Assembly (NCBI RefSeq): GCF_014692675.1
Contig: NZ_JABFCZ010000008.1
Coordinates: forward strand, 1 to 64,000
DNA from: Roseibium aggregatum
Lineage (GTDB): Bacteria; Pseudomonadota; Alphaproteobacteria; Rhizobiales; Stappiaceae
Direction: 5' to 3'
Length of the DNA: 64,000 bases
In this document: positions 8,600-17,779 of the stretch, one piece after another
Position numbering within the stretch: position 1 is the stretch's first letter
How the letters are laid out: each line of letters opens with the position of its first letter
Position numbers and translations under genes: made by a program
The notes under the pieces: model-generated
Seen by the model: the letters and a program-made list of their open reading frames with translations, nothing else
The model's database searches: none
Told to the model about the DNA's origin: nothing

Positions 8600-9171
8600 C
8601 GCTCGGCGCCTGCCAGGAGCTGCGCGGCAGCTGATCCGGCCGCCTGGATATACTGCGTATTCCCGTGAATTAGGGACAGGTTCATGCTTCCCTCGATGAG
8701 CACCATGATCTGGCGGGCAAGGAGCGCCGGGTCCTTCAATCCTGCCGTTTCCAGCTGTTGGGACAGCCAGCGCTCGACGGCTTCCTTGTGGGAACTTGCC
8801 GCTTTTTTCGCGGGATGACCCGGCATATCCGCAAGCTCCGCGGCTATGCGCGAAAACCCCGAACCGAGCCACGTGTCCCGGTCGGCCCAGGCCTGCAGCT
8901 CTTTGAAAAGATTTGCCACTATCGCAGCCGGTTCGGCTGTCTCCGGGCCGGCCCATTTCCGGAATTGCGGCATCAGATGCCGGTGCAGGTCTCCAAGTGC
9001 CGCAGCGGCGATGTCGTCCTTGCTCTTGAAGTGGTAATAGACGGTGCGCTTCGTCAGCCTCGCACGCTCGGCAATGGCATCGACGCTGACCCGGGAAAAA
9101 CCCTCGCGATAGAACAGGCTGTAGGCGGCCTGCAGGATGCGGTCTCTTGTGCTGGGGGGCTCGGCGCTCAT
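8596..9171 (-). CDS. TetR-family transcriptional regulator
   Basis: A protein of 191 residues. Residues 8-55 form the TetR DNA-binding domain: TRDRILQAAYSLFYREGF, SRVSVDAIAERARLTKRTVYYHFKSKDDI. The remaining helical domain should bind a small ligand that releases the repressor from DNA. The gene is divergent from the MFS carrier at 9293 with 121 bases between, the classical arrangement of a repressor controlling an efflux or uptake pump. A short palindrome lies in the gap near its own start. Confidence 0.88.
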   Translation of the reverse strand: MSAEPPSTRDRILQAAYSLFYREGFSRVSVDAIAERARLTKRTVYYHFKSKDDIAAAALGDLHRHLMPQFRKWAGPETAEPAAIVANLFKELQAWADRDTWLGSGFSRIAAELADMPGHPAKKAASSHKEAVERWLSQQLETAGLKDPALLARQIMVLIEGSMNLSLIHGNTQYIQAAGSAAAQLLAGAER

Positions 9172-9181
9172 GCCGTTTATG

Positions 9182-9197
9182 TATACTAACTAGTGAG
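9182..9197. promoter_or_regulatory. Candidate TetR operator
   Basis: The core ACTA-AC-TAGT (9185-9194) is a perfect 4-base inverted repeat within TATACTAACTAGTGAG, 11 bases upstream of the TetR start and about 100 bases before the divergent MFS gene. TetR-family sites often have this form. The arms are short, so chance cannot be excluded. Confidence 0.4.
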
Positions 9198-9292
9198 GCG
9201 ACACAATTCCCACCGGGTGCCATGATCCGGTCCCTCGCAAACAGGCTAAGCTGGGCCGCCCGGCGATCAACGCTTTTCGAAGGTGCGTACGC

Positions 9293-10501
9293 ATGGATAA
9301 CACGATCACAAAAGCCGAACCCCGGTACCGGTGGGTTATCGTCACGGCGGCGGCCCTTATCCTTGGCATCGCCATGGGCACGCTGGTCAACGGGCTTTCC
9401 GCATTTCTCGTGCCGCTGGAAACCCATTTCGGATGGGAGCGGGCCGAGGTCGCGGCGATCAATTCCATTGGCCTGATCGGCATTGCGGCGGGCGGGATCG
9501 TTATGGGGCTGCTCGCTGACCGTATCGCGATCCGGACGATCTGCCTGCTTGGCGCCGGGAGCTTGTCCCTGGCGCTTCTGCTTGCCGCGCATGCGCAGGC
9601 TCTGTGGCAGTTCTACGCGCTGTTCTTCGCCGCCGGCGTTATCGGCGGCGGCGCCCTGTTCGCGCCGGTGATAGCCCTGGTCGGCGGCTGGTTCCGCGCC
9701 GGTGCCGGGCTCGCGATCGGAATAGCGTCGGCGGGGCAGGCCCTCGGCCAGGGGCTGGTGCCCTATGTTGCCGGGTATCTTATCCAGATGTCCGGATGGG
9801 CAACCGCTTTCACGATGCTCGGAATCTTTGCGGCCGTGACACTGGTGCCGCTTTCCCTCGTGATGCTCGATCCGCGGAGGCCCGGCACACAGGCTGCCGG
9901 AGCCGCCGATGACAGCCCGCGTCTGTCGCCGAAGATCGTGCTTCCGGCGCTTTCGCTGGCCGTCCTGGGCTGTTGCGCGGGCATGGCCGTGCCATTGATC
10001 CATCTGGTCCCGCTGATCCAGGGCGTCAGCGGCGTCGGCGCCGAGGCCGGCGGGCCGTTGCTCTTGATGCTTGTTGCCGCCATCGGCGGGCGTGTCTTCT
10101 TTGGCCGTCTTGCGGACATCATCGGTCCCATGCGGGCATGGATGGCCGCGACCGCGTGGCAGACAGCGCTGATGCTCGGGTTCGTGATGCTCGGTTCGAT
10201 CCAGTCCTTCTGGCTGTTTGCGCCGCTCTACGGATTTGGCTACGGCGGCGTGATGACCGGCGTTCTGGTCTCGGTGCGAGCGCTGACACCCGCCTCGCGC
10301 CGGGCATCGGCCACCGGGATCGTTCTGGCGTTCGGATGGTTCGGCCATGCCCTGGGCGGCTGGCAGGGCGGCTTTTTCTTCGATCTGACCGGCGCCTATT
10401 TCTGGTCCTTCGCCAATGCGACCCTGTTCGGCCTGATGAACCTCGCCATCGTCGGCACCATCTATGCGGCCAGTCGCCGAAGGCTCGTCGCCGCTCTCTG
10501 A
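9293..10501 (+). CDS. Major facilitator superfamily transporter
   Basis: A protein of 402 residues with about 12 transmembrane helices in two sets of six. The segment GIVMGLLADRIAIRTICLLG is the MFS motif A loop between helices 2 and 3, and FFGRLADIIGPMRAW is its counterpart in the second half. The AFLVPLETHFGWERAEVAAINSI stretch resembles oxalate/formate-antiporter-like and monocarboxylate-like MFS carriers. The substrate is unknown. The divergent TetR gene probably controls it. It ends 15 bases before the convergent DUF3095 gene. Confidence 0.85.
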   Translation: MDNTITKAEPRYRWVIVTAAALILGIAMGTLVNGLSAFLVPLETHFGWERAEVAAINSIGLIGIAAGGIVMGLLADRIAIRTICLLGAGSLSLALLLAAHAQALWQFYALFFAAGVIGGGALFAPVIALVGGWFRAGAGLAIGIASAGQALGQGLVPYVAGYLIQMSGWATAFTMLGIFAAVTLVPLSLVMLDPRRPGTQAAGAADDSPRLSPKIVLPALSLAVLGCCAGMAVPLIHLVPLIQGVSGVGAEAGGPLLLMLVAAIGGRVFFGRLADIIGPMRAWMAATAWQTALMLGFVMLGSIQSFWLFAPLYGFGYGGVMTGVLVSVRALTPASRRASATGIVLAFGWFGHALGGWQGGFFFDLTGAYFWSFANATLFGLMNLAIVGTIYAASRRRLVAAL

Positions 10502-10516
10502 GGCATCGCGGGCGGG

Positions 10517-11701
10517 TCAGCCGGCTTCGGTTTCGGCCATCCGCCGTTTCAGGTCCAGGGCGGCCATTGCATATCCGCCGTCCGCCCCGTCGATGAAGTG
10601 CACGTGATGGCTGTCTGCAAGGCTGAACAACAGGCAGGTCATCAGCGCCTCGTTTGCCTGCCAGACGCCGTAAACCAGCTTGCCTTCCCCGTGCTTCCGC
10701 TCGAGGATCGCCTGAATTTCGGCCGCCTGATCCGCGGTGATATCGAGCACCATGCGCAAGGAGCCGTCGTATTTCCGGAAATCCGTATTGGTCTGGACTT
10801 CCTGTCTGTAGGTCGACCGGTCGTATCCGCCGATTTTGACGCCGAACCTTTCGCAAAAATACTGCATCAGTGCCGTGAACCAGACCCAGAGTGTGCGCCG
10901 GACCAGGGCCGATTGTCTGGCTCCGGCGGCGATTTCCAGGGAAAGCCCCGAAGGGGGAAAGCGGTATGTCATGGTGCTGCCATGCACCGGAGCATGGTTC
11001 GAAATAGGCCCCCCGAGCACGCGTCGAATGGCGCTTGTCAGTTCGTGCAATTCCAGGCCGGCGTTCTTTTCGACCGGTTGCGCGATAATGGTGAGCATGG
11101 TGCCGTTGCGCGTTTTCAACGGCTCCCAGCGGCACGACAGGCCTTCCAGGTTGGGCAGGTCTTCATCGCCGCCGGTGTTGAGCGCATATCTGCTGCCGGT
11201 GCTGTCCGTCTTGAGCCAGCGGTCTGCCGTCCTCGGCCCGGCGCCGGCAAACATGGCAAGATCGTTTCCTTTCGACAGGGCGTATTTTCGAACCAGGGTC
11301 TCGGCGCCGTTCGCACGCAGATCGGCAACGGGGATGGCCGCGGCGCGCAGATCGAGCCCGAACAGCCGGGACGACGCGTTTTTCAATCGCGCAAGTTCCA
11401 GGGTCGCGGCTTCGCGCACCTCCGGCGGAACCGCGATCAGGCCGCCGTCGCCGCCGAAGGCGAAGGGCAGTTGAACGCCGTTGCTCACGTTGAGGACAGC
11501 CGTGATCGTCGCCGCGCCGACCATGTTGACGGTCTTGTACCGGCCGTCGGCAATCGCCGACGTGGAATCGACCACATCGGAGACCAGCAACGTCCAGTCA
11601 TCCGGAAGCCGGCCGTATTTGTCGAGGTCGGTGATCTCCTCGAAATCGGTAAACGCCGGCAAATCGGCGTAGAAACTGGAGCTGGTTTTTGGTCCCGACA
11701 T
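10517..11701 (-). CDS. DUF3095 family protein
   Basis: A soluble protein of about 394 residues from the ATG at 11701 (MSGPKTSSSFYADLPAFTDF). DUF3095 features include WTLLVSDVVDSTSAIADGRYKTVN near residue 50, FGGDGGLIAVP near residue 85, and the C-terminal MTCLLFSLADSHHVHFIDG followed by GYAMAA. The SDVVDST and FGGDGG segments recall the metal- and substrate-binding parts of class III nucleotide cyclases, so a cyclase-related fold is plausible, but activity has not been shown for the family as far as I know. The frame runs upstream to 11983; the shorter start gives the usual family length. Confidence 0.75.
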   Translation of the reverse strand: MSGPKTSSSFYADLPAFTDFEEITDLDKYGRLPDDWTLLVSDVVDSTSAIADGRYKTVNMVGAATITAVLNVSNGVQLPFAFGGDGGLIAVPPEVREAATLELARLKNASSRLFGLDLRAAAIPVADLRANGAETLVRKYALSKGNDLAMFAGAGPRTADRWLKTDSTGSRYALNTGGDEDLPNLEGLSCRWEPLKTRNGTMLTIIAQPVEKNAGLELHELTSAIRRVLGGPISNHAPVHGSTMTYRFPPSGLSLEIAAGARQSALVRRTLWVWFTALMQYFCERFGVKIGGYDRSTYRQEVQTNTDFRKYDGSLRMVLDITADQAAEIQAILERKHGEGKLVYGVWQANEALMTCLLFSLADSHHVHFIDGADGGYAMAALDLKRRMAETEAG

Positions 11702-11969
11702 GAAAAGTCCGTCCCGGATGCCGGGATGTTTCGGCATCCACCGCACCGGCAAAGCCTCGAAAGCCTCATATAGGGCCGCCTTCGTTGCCGGCAATCCGCC
11801 GGACCCCTGCGTGAGGTCTTCGGCCATACCTCGCCGGACGAGCCTGCGGTTTCGTCGCATGATCAAAAAATCGGCAGTTGCCCAAATGGCTTGCAGGAGG
11901 GTCAGGCCCGCTTGCCTGCCCTGAGCGATCGGCTTAAGTGGAAAAGTCCTGTCCGAGGAGACCAAGCGC

Positions 11970-12941
11970 ATGACCGACACCATTCCCGTTATCGACCTGA
12001 CGCCGCTTCGCGAAGGCGGCGAGGCGGGGCGCGAGGCGGTCGCAGCTCAGATCGGCGAGGCCTGCCGCGGCATCGGCTTCTTCTATCTCTCCGGCCACGG
12101 GGTGCCGGCCAAACTGCGCGCCGACGTCTTCGCCATGGCGCAGACCTTCTTCGAAAGCCCGGACGAGTTGAAGATGAAATCGGCCTATTCCGCCGACACC
12201 GGCAACCGCGGCTATGTGCCGATGAAGGGCGAGTCCCTCGACCCGACCAGGGCGCCCGACCTGAAGGAAGGCTACAACATCGGCCTTGATCTCGCCCCCG
12301 ACGATCCGGAGATCGTCAACAAGGCCCCGCTCCGGGCGCTCAACCTGTGGCCGGAGCTGCCCGGCTTCAAGGAGGTCATGCTGGCGTATTACGACGCCAT
12401 GTGGGCCCTGGGCCGCACCCTGCACACGGCCTTTGCCATCGAACTCGGCCTGCCGGTGGACTATTTCGACGACAAGCTGGAGCGGCCGCTGGCGACCCTG
12501 CGCCTTTTACACTACCCGGAAAGCCCGGCGGACATCGAGGAAGGCCAGCTCGGCGCCGGCGAACACACCGACTACGGCTGCGTCACCCTGCTGGCCACCG
12601 ACGACGCCGGCGGCCTGGAAGTGCGCACCCGTAACGGAGACTGGCTGGCGGCGCCCGTGATCCCCGACACCTTCGTCTGCAACATCGGCGACTGCCTGAT
12701 GCGCTGGACCAACGACCTCTACGTCTCCACCCCGCACCGGGTGGTCAACCCCTCGGGGCGCGAACGCTACTCCGTGCCCTTCTTCCTCGACCCCGACCCC
12801 GACGCCATCGTCGAATGCCTGCCCGGCTGTTCAAGCGCCGACAACCCGGCCAAATACCCGCCGATCCGCGGCGATGAGTATCTCCTCAGCCGGCTGAACC
12901 CGACCTATGAGAAGTCGGGGTTGATTGGGGCAGCGAGTTGA
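11970..12941 (+). CDS. Isopenicillin N synthase-like 2-oxoglutarate/Fe(II) dioxygenase
   Basis: A protein of 323 residues. The N-terminal IPVIDLTPL and GFFYLSGHGVP are the DIOX_N domain. The iron ligands are His199 and Asp201 in GEHTDYGCVTLL and His256 in VSTPHRVVN; Arg266-Tyr-Ser in RERYSVPFF is the RxS motif that binds the carboxylate of 2-oxoglutarate. Such enzymes oxidise small molecules, and many bacterial members are annotated loosely as flavanone or gibberellin dioxygenases. The substrate is unknown. An AGGAGA ribosome-binding site lies about 10 bases before the ATG. It is divergent from the DUF3095 gene. Confidence 0.88.
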   Translation: MTDTIPVIDLTPLREGGEAGREAVAAQIGEACRGIGFFYLSGHGVPAKLRADVFAMAQTFFESPDELKMKSAYSADTGNRGYVPMKGESLDPTRAPDLKEGYNIGLDLAPDDPEIVNKAPLRALNLWPELPGFKEVMLAYYDAMWALGRTLHTAFAIELGLPVDYFDDKLERPLATLRLLHYPESPADIEEGQLGAGEHTDYGCVTLLATDDAGGLEVRTRNGDWLAAPVIPDTFVCNIGDCLMRWTNDLYVSTPHRVVNPSGRERYSVPFFLDPDPDAIVECLPGCSSADNPAKYPPIRGDEYLLSRLNPTYEKSGLIGAAS

Positions 12942-13136
12942 GGGGGGAAATGGAAGTAGGTCAGTTGAGTTAGACTTAAATTATGCACCGACATTGCACG
13001 ATAGCCACTGTTGGATATTTTTGCCGATAAAGTGTAATGCCACGCGAGTGCCTTCCTATCCGACGAATTCGAGATGGCTGAGGCAATTCAAGGCAGTTGT
13101 CGACATTGGCATGGCCGATATGTCAATTCTGCCTAG

Positions 13137-13775
13137 CAGAAATCATCGACTTTGACTCACATCCTATTTCCAACTTTTAGTTGTACATCTGGCTTTCGCA
13201 TCATGTATTCTTGGTACTCAAAGGAATTGAAACAATTTCATCTTTCGAAAGGCAAAGCTGCGGAGCTCATGCAGCTGGCTGTCACAGCTTATGAAGATAT
13301 ACATGGCGTGCCACCAGATGAGGTATTCATTCACGGACGGACGCGCTTTGATAAAAACGAATGGGAGGGCTTTCGGTCAGCTGTCTCTGACCAGACCAAG
13401 TTGGTCGCGATCCGTATCAGGCCTACTGATGAACTGAAACTCTACCGACTTGCGAAACAGCCTCCTATTCGTGGTTCATATCTCGAAATCCATGAACGCA
13501 TGGCCTATTTATGGACGAAAGGATACGTCCCACGCTTTGGCACCTATCCGGGTTTCGAAGTGCCCAATCCGCTTGCAATTAATATTGATTGGGGCGATGC
13601 GCCTATTGAGCAGGTTTTGACTGACATTATGGCGCTGACCAAAGTCAATTTTAATGGTTGCAGTTTTTCTGACGGACTGCCTGTCACACTGAAATTTGCG
13701 AATGCTATTGGTGAGATTTTAACTGCGGCTCCTAAACTCGAAGATGCGCCACAACCATTTAAATACTACATCTAA
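13137..13775 (+). pseudogene. C-terminal fragment of an Argonaute PIWI domain
   Basis: About 210 codons are open from the TAG at 13134 to the stop at 13773-13775. From PPDEVFIHGRTRFDKNEWEG to PQPFKYYI it matches the last third of a prokaryotic Argonaute PIWI domain. Typical stretches are LWTKGYVPRFGTYPG, EVPNPLAINIDWGDA and IMALTKVNFNG with DGLPVTLKFANAIGEIL. The last part aligns in pattern with the end of the short Argonaute at 44920 (ALTKMDWNN...DPVPVSIRY). No start codon with a ribosome-binding site, no MID domain and no PIWI beginning precede it. The DNA here and in the 195 bases upstream is clearly AT-richer than its flanks. I read it as a truncated, horizontally acquired remnant. Confidence 0.72.
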
Positions 13776-13863
13776 TCGGAACCGCCGATTTAAGTAAGCG
13801 CGCAGCGTGTTACCGCTGGCAAGCCAGTGATTCCCGGATAAGGTGTCGGCGGAGGTGCGATTG

Positions 13864-14712
13864 ATGACCATGGGCGAAAAACCACGTCTCGGCGAGCTGT
13901 TGCTCGGCACGGAGGGCCTGGCGTTGCTGAGGCTGGCGTTTACCGGCGACGAAGCGATGCGGGATGCACGCGTGACCGAGATGCGCGACCTGCTGGCGCA
14001 TCTGGACGACCCGGATCTGGCGGCCGCGCTGGCTGCTCCCGAATATGATCTTAAAAGTGGCTATGCGTTGTGGTCGAAGACCTACGATGCGCCTTTGCGT
14101 CTGTTTTCCATCGAAGAGCCCGCCATGCAGGCGCTGTTTGACATGCTGGACCCCGGCACGGTGCTCGATGCCGCCTGCGGCACCGGGCGGCACAGCGTCG
14201 AGCTGGTCCGGCGCGGCCATCGGGTCGTGGGCGTCGACAGGTCCGAGACCATGCTGGAGAAGGCGCGCGCGAAGCTGCCGGACGCCGATTTTCGGGTGGG
14301 CGATCTTGAGGCCCTGCCTGCGGATGATCACGCGTTCGATGCCGTTGTCTGTGGACTGGCCCTCGTGCACCTTCCCGACCTCCACCGCGTCATGGCGGAG
14401 TTCGAACGGGTGTTGCACCCGGGTGGCCGCGTGATCGTCAGCGACGTGCACCCCTTCCTGACCCTGCTCGGCTGGCAGGCGCAGTTCCGGACCGGCAGCG
14501 GCGACGCCGGCTTCATGCGCCTGCATCGCCATATGCTCTCCGACTATACCAAGGCCGCCGCTGCGGCGGGGCTGTGGGTCAGATCGCTTCAGGAGCTGCC
14601 GCTGACGAAGGAGTCGGCCGTCACGGTCGCTTCCGAGCGTCTGCCCGAGGCCAACCGCGCCGCCTGGGTCGGGCTTCCCGGCGTGGTCGTCTGGGAGTTC
14701 GGGAAACCGTAG
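13864..14712 (+). CDS. Class I SAM-dependent methyltransferase
   Basis: A protein of 282 residues. VLDAACGTGRHSVELVRRGH is SAM motif I, VVGVDRSETMLEKA the acidic loop, and FDAVVCGLALVHLPDL with FERVLHPGGRVIVSDVHP are motifs II and III of the Methyltransf_11/25 group. An N-terminal extension of about 70 residues precedes the fold. The ATG at 13864 is chosen because GGAGGT lies 7 bases before it; an earlier in-frame codon at 13843 lacks such a site. The substrate is unknown. It returns to the GC-rich base composition of the backbone. Confidence 0.82.
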   Translation: MTMGEKPRLGELLLGTEGLALLRLAFTGDEAMRDARVTEMRDLLAHLDDPDLAAALAAPEYDLKSGYALWSKTYDAPLRLFSIEEPAMQALFDMLDPGTVLDAACGTGRHSVELVRRGHRVVGVDRSETMLEKARAKLPDADFRVGDLEALPADDHAFDAVVCGLALVHLPDLHRVMAEFERVLHPGGRVIVSDVHPFLTLLGWQAQFRTGSGDAGFMRLHRHMLSDYTKAAAAAGLWVRSLQELPLTKESAVTVASERLPEANRAAWVGLPGVVVWEFGKP

Positions 14713-14963
14713 GAGCTGGACGGAAACGGGCGGCGTCTGCACCGGCCGACGGGGCCGATACCGCCCTTGCGGTAGCCGGTCACCCGTTCCGCATTGGTTG
14801 CATTCATCCACGATGCGCGTGAGGCCCCGGCGTCTGTAATTGCGATTTGTATATAAAATGCCAGCTCAAGATGTTTCGTGTATGATTTCATTGGCAGCAA
14901 ATATTTTCAAGAGGTGAATTCATGGAGGATCGGCAAGAAGATAATGGAATTTAGAAAATCTTC

Positions 14964-15404
14964 ATGAGAGTTTCAAAGGCGATTGAAGATGGAAACAGAA
15001 AAGAAGATATAGTTTCAGACCTGATACGCATGGGAGTTCCGGAAGATCAGGCTGTAGGTCTTGTCAACAATATAGCGGAAATTCGCGGCCAAAATCGCGA
15101 AAGTATGTTTTCCGAAGTCGGCCTGATGTTACGCGAAATGCTCTTCCTCATTCTTTCGTCGGTGGGGGTATGCGCAGCGGCAATTCTTGTTTCCAAAGCT
15201 CTTGGGTTCGCAGACGCTGCTTTTAATGTTCTGGGACTTGGTCTGCTTGGGCAGATTATTGTAAAAATTGGAGAAATGGCGGCAGGTCTCGGGCTTGCGG
15301 CCGGGGCATCGATTGTGGCCAGGGAAAGCGGTTCCATCGGCGTCTTTATCGGCGGCTGGATCGGTGCGGCTCTCTATTATGGCTGGATTTTCTATACCTT
15401 TTAA
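14964..15404 (+). CDS. Small membrane protein of unknown function
   Basis: A protein of 146 residues that I do not recognise. The first 55 residues are polar and may form a small helical domain (VSDLIRMGVPEDQAVGLVNN). The rest holds about three hydrophobic segments: MLFLILSSVGVCAAAILVS, a glycine-rich stretch around GLGLLGQIIVKIGEMAAGLG, and SIGVFIGGWIGAALYYGWIF. The DNA is AT-richer than its neighbours, suggesting recent arrival. It stands alone between two methyltransferase genes on the same strand. Confidence 0.6.
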   Translation: MRVSKAIEDGNRKEDIVSDLIRMGVPEDQAVGLVNNIAEIRGQNRESMFSEVGLMLREMLFLILSSVGVCAAAILVSKALGFADAAFNVLGLGLLGQIIVKIGEMAAGLGLAAGASIVARESGSIGVFIGGWIGAALYYGWIFYTF

Positions 15405-15635
15405 ATTGCGATGCCGGCCGCACGTGTCTGCCGGCCTGAAGCTGCGTGTCCCGCGGCATCAATCTCGCCGCGACGGTCAGCACCCAATCTCCCGCCTCTC
15501 GCAGTTCTGCGGCAATCTGACCCTCATGGGCAAATCCCGCATCTTTGCCGTGCGGCACACACGCTCATGGATTACGATCCGGGCTTTCCGGTCCAACCCG
15601 AATGCCCTCCAACCCGAATAAAGGAGCCCCTTTGA

Positions 15636-16228
15636 ATGTGGGACGAACGCTACGCCACCGACGCCTACATCTTCGGAACCGCGCCGAGCCAGTTTCTGGA
15701 AAAGAACGCCGGTCTGCTGACACCCGGCGAAACGGCGCTGGCCGTTGCCGACGGCGAGGGGCGTAATTCGGTTTATCTCGCGGAGAAGGGCCTGGCGGTG
15801 ACCGCGATGGACAGTTCCGCCCCCGGCGTCGAGAAGGCGCGCCGCCTTGCCGAAGCCAAGGGTGTTCAGGTGGACTTCCGGCTGGCCGATCTGAAGACCT
15901 GGAGTGGACACCCGCGAAATACGATGTCGTCGCGGCGATCTTCATCCAGTTCGCGCCGCCTGAGTTCCGGGCGGAGATCTTCAACGGCATCGAACGCACC
16001 CTGAAACCCGGCGGGCTGCTCCTGCTGCACGGCTACACGCCGAAGCAACTGGACTACAAGACCGGCGGGCCGTCGGCCGTTGAGAACCTCTACACCAGGG
16101 ACATGCTGTCGGACCGCTTCGGCGCCTGGGAGATCCTGCGCCTGGAAGAATACGAAGCCGAACTCGACGAAGGCGCAGGCCATTCCGGGCGCTCCGCGCT
16201 GATCGACCTGATCGCGCGTAAGCCTTAG
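15636..16228 (+). pseudogene. SAM-dependent methyltransferase (TehB-like) with a frameshift
   Basis: The first part, MWDERYATDAYIFGTAPSQF to DFRLADLKTW, is a class I methyltransferase (LAVADGEGRNSVYLAEKG is SAM motif I). After codon TGG near 15900 the frame goes wrong. If one G is restored (TGG-GAG-TGG), the other frame reads on as WTPAKYDVVAAIFIQFAPP, LKPGGLLLLHGYTPKQL and ends RSALIDLIARKP with TAG at 16226-16228. The full product would be about 198 residues, normal for this family. It is either a real one-base deletion or a base-call error in a G run. Confidence 0.75.
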
Positions 16229-16246
16229 GCGGTGTGAAGGGGGTAT

Positions 16247-16735
16247 CCCGTCATACCAGACAAGCGCAGCGAAGCTGCGTGCTGATCTGGTATCCAGATA
16301 TCAGCCGCGCGCCAGCGCGTCTTGCTTCCCTTTGAAAGCGGACCTCGCTTGCGCTCGTGCTGTCAGCTGGATCCCAGATCTCGCGATGACGCTCGCGCGC
16401 CACGCGGTCTGGGATGACGAAGTAGGCACGGCCGCGCCCCACACACAACCGTCACCCCGGACCTGATCCGGGGCCTACTCGCACGGCCGCTTGCCGCAGC
16501 TTTGGTTGAAGGCAACAACCGCTCTGCAAACGAGTAGGTCCCGGGTCTCGCGTTGCTCGCCCGGGATGACGGCTGCGGAGGAGGCACGGCCGAGCCACTC
16601 ACTCGGGTTGTCATCCCGGTTTGACGCGCAAGCGGCAAGACCGGGATCCAGTACGCCGTGTGGCTTGCGATTGGAAAAGAAAGCAAAATCTGGAGGTTAC
16701 TGGGTCCCAGCCTGCGCTGGGATGACAACCCGTTG
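16247..16735. repeat. Cluster of intergenic palindromic repeats
   Basis: Between the methyltransferase remnant and the rhodanese are at least four inverted-repeat modules built on GTCATCCCGG / CCGGGATCCAG-type arms. Examples are 16366-16424 (GGATCCCAGATC ... GGTCTGGGATGAC), 16452-16572 (a nested pair around GTCACCCCGGAC and CCCGGGATGAC), 16608-16656 (GTCATCCCGG ... CCGGGATCC) and 16697-16732 (GGGTCCCAGC ... GCTGGGATGACAACCC). They resemble REP/RPE-type extragenic palindromes that scatter through many alphaproteobacterial genomes. No gene is supported here. Confidence 0.7.
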
Positions 16736-16840
16736 CTTGGCAAAGCTTCGGCTCTCTTCGAAGCCTTTCATAGGAGCGACGGCGATCTGCCGGGGAAAGG
16801 AGGCGGGGTAGCCGCCCCCTTCCTTATGCCGGAAAGACGG

Positions 16841-17779
16841 TCAGTTGACCTCCACCTTCGCGACCATCGGGTGGGTCGCCGGATCCATGTGGGACCATTC
16901 GCTCATGGAACCGTCGTAGAGCTTGGTCTTCTTGTTGCCGAGGACCTCCGCGTTGACGAACCAGCCGAGCGAGGCCCAGTGGCCGGTGTTGCAGAAGGTG
17001 ACCGCGTCGCCTTCGGTGGGCACGCCGGCGGCCGCATAGAGCTTCTTCAGGGTCGCCGCGTCGCGCAGCATGCCGCCGCCCTTCACGGTCATCCACTCGC
17101 CGGGCAGGCTTTTCGCGCCGGGCAGGGTGCCGTAGCGGGTGACAACGCCGCTCTTGTCGAGGCCGAGGTTCTGCGCGGGCGGCCGGGAATCGATCAGCGG
17201 CACGTTGGACTTCATGTCGGCGCTGACGTCATCCGCGGTGGCAAGATAGGTGGTGTCCAGCTTCGCGGTGAAGGTCTTCGCCGCAGGCTTGACCACGCCG
17301 GGTTCAAGCGGATCGGACTTGTCGGCCATGTAGGCCTTCATCCCGCCGTTGACCACCGAGACATTGTCGTGGCCGAGCACCAGGAAGGTCCAGTAGAGGC
17401 GGGTGGACATGCCAAGGTCGGCTGCCTCTTCGCCCGGCGACAGCAGCACCACGTGGGTGTTGTTGTCGATCCCGAGGCCGCCGATCAGCTTTTCAAGCGA
17501 CGCCGTATCCGGCAGAAGCCCGCCGATCTTGTCGCCGGTCTCCTTGTTCAGCACCTTGTTGACCCGCCAGCCGTCCTTGCCGAAATCGGTGTGCAGCGCG
17601 CCGGGCACATGGCCCTTTTCGTAGGCGGCCATGGGGCGCAGGTCCAAAAAGACCGTGTCGGGCTGGCCGACATTCGCCTTGACCCAGGCGGCATCGACCA
17701 GCGGCTCGGCAGCAAAGGCCGATGAGGCCGCGCAAAGCGTTACGGCTGCTGCCAATGCAGTGGAAAATCTCCCAATCAT
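16841..17779 (-). CDS. Periplasmic sulfurtransferase with two rhodanese domains
   Basis: A protein of 312 residues with a signal peptide (MIGRFSTALAAAVTLCAASSAFA, cleavage before AEPLVDA). The N-terminal rhodanese domain, TVFLDLRPMAAYEKGHVPGA, ends without an active cysteine (LLSPGEEAA). The C-terminal domain carries the catalytic cysteine in TFCNTGHWAS near residue 265. This is the SseA/thiosulfate sulfurtransferase pattern of one inactive and one active domain. The CNTGHWA loop differs from the CGSGVTA of cytosolic 3-mercaptopyruvate sulfurtransferase, so the donor may be thiosulfate or another sulfur compound. It stands alone on the minus strand. Confidence 0.87.
   Translation of the reverse strand: MIGRFSTALAAAVTLCAASSAFAAEPLVDAAWVKANVGQPDTVFLDLRPMAAYEKGHVPGALHTDFGKDGWRVNKVLNKETGDKIGGLLPDTASLEKLIGGLGIDNNTHVVLLSPGEEAADLGMSTRLYWTFLVLGHDNVSVVNGGMKAYMADKSDPLEPGVVKPAAKTFTAKLDTTYLATADDVSADMKSNVPLIDSRPPAQNLGLDKSGVVTRYGTLPGAKSLPGEWMTVKGGGMLRDAATLKKLYAAAGVPTEGDAVTFCNTGHWASLGWFVNAEVLGNKKTKLYDGSMSEWSHMDPATHPMVAKVEVN

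Noticed and set aside
8534..10348. A 604-codon gene on the minus strand
   Set aside because: It lies opposite the MFS gene and runs into the TetR gene. GC-rich DNA gives such long antisense frames; its translation is low-complexity and charged.
12925..13155. A 76-codon gene before the PIWI fragment
   Set aside because: It begins inside the dioxygenase end, has no ribosome-binding site and no Argonaute-like sequence; probably only part of the AT-rich insertion.
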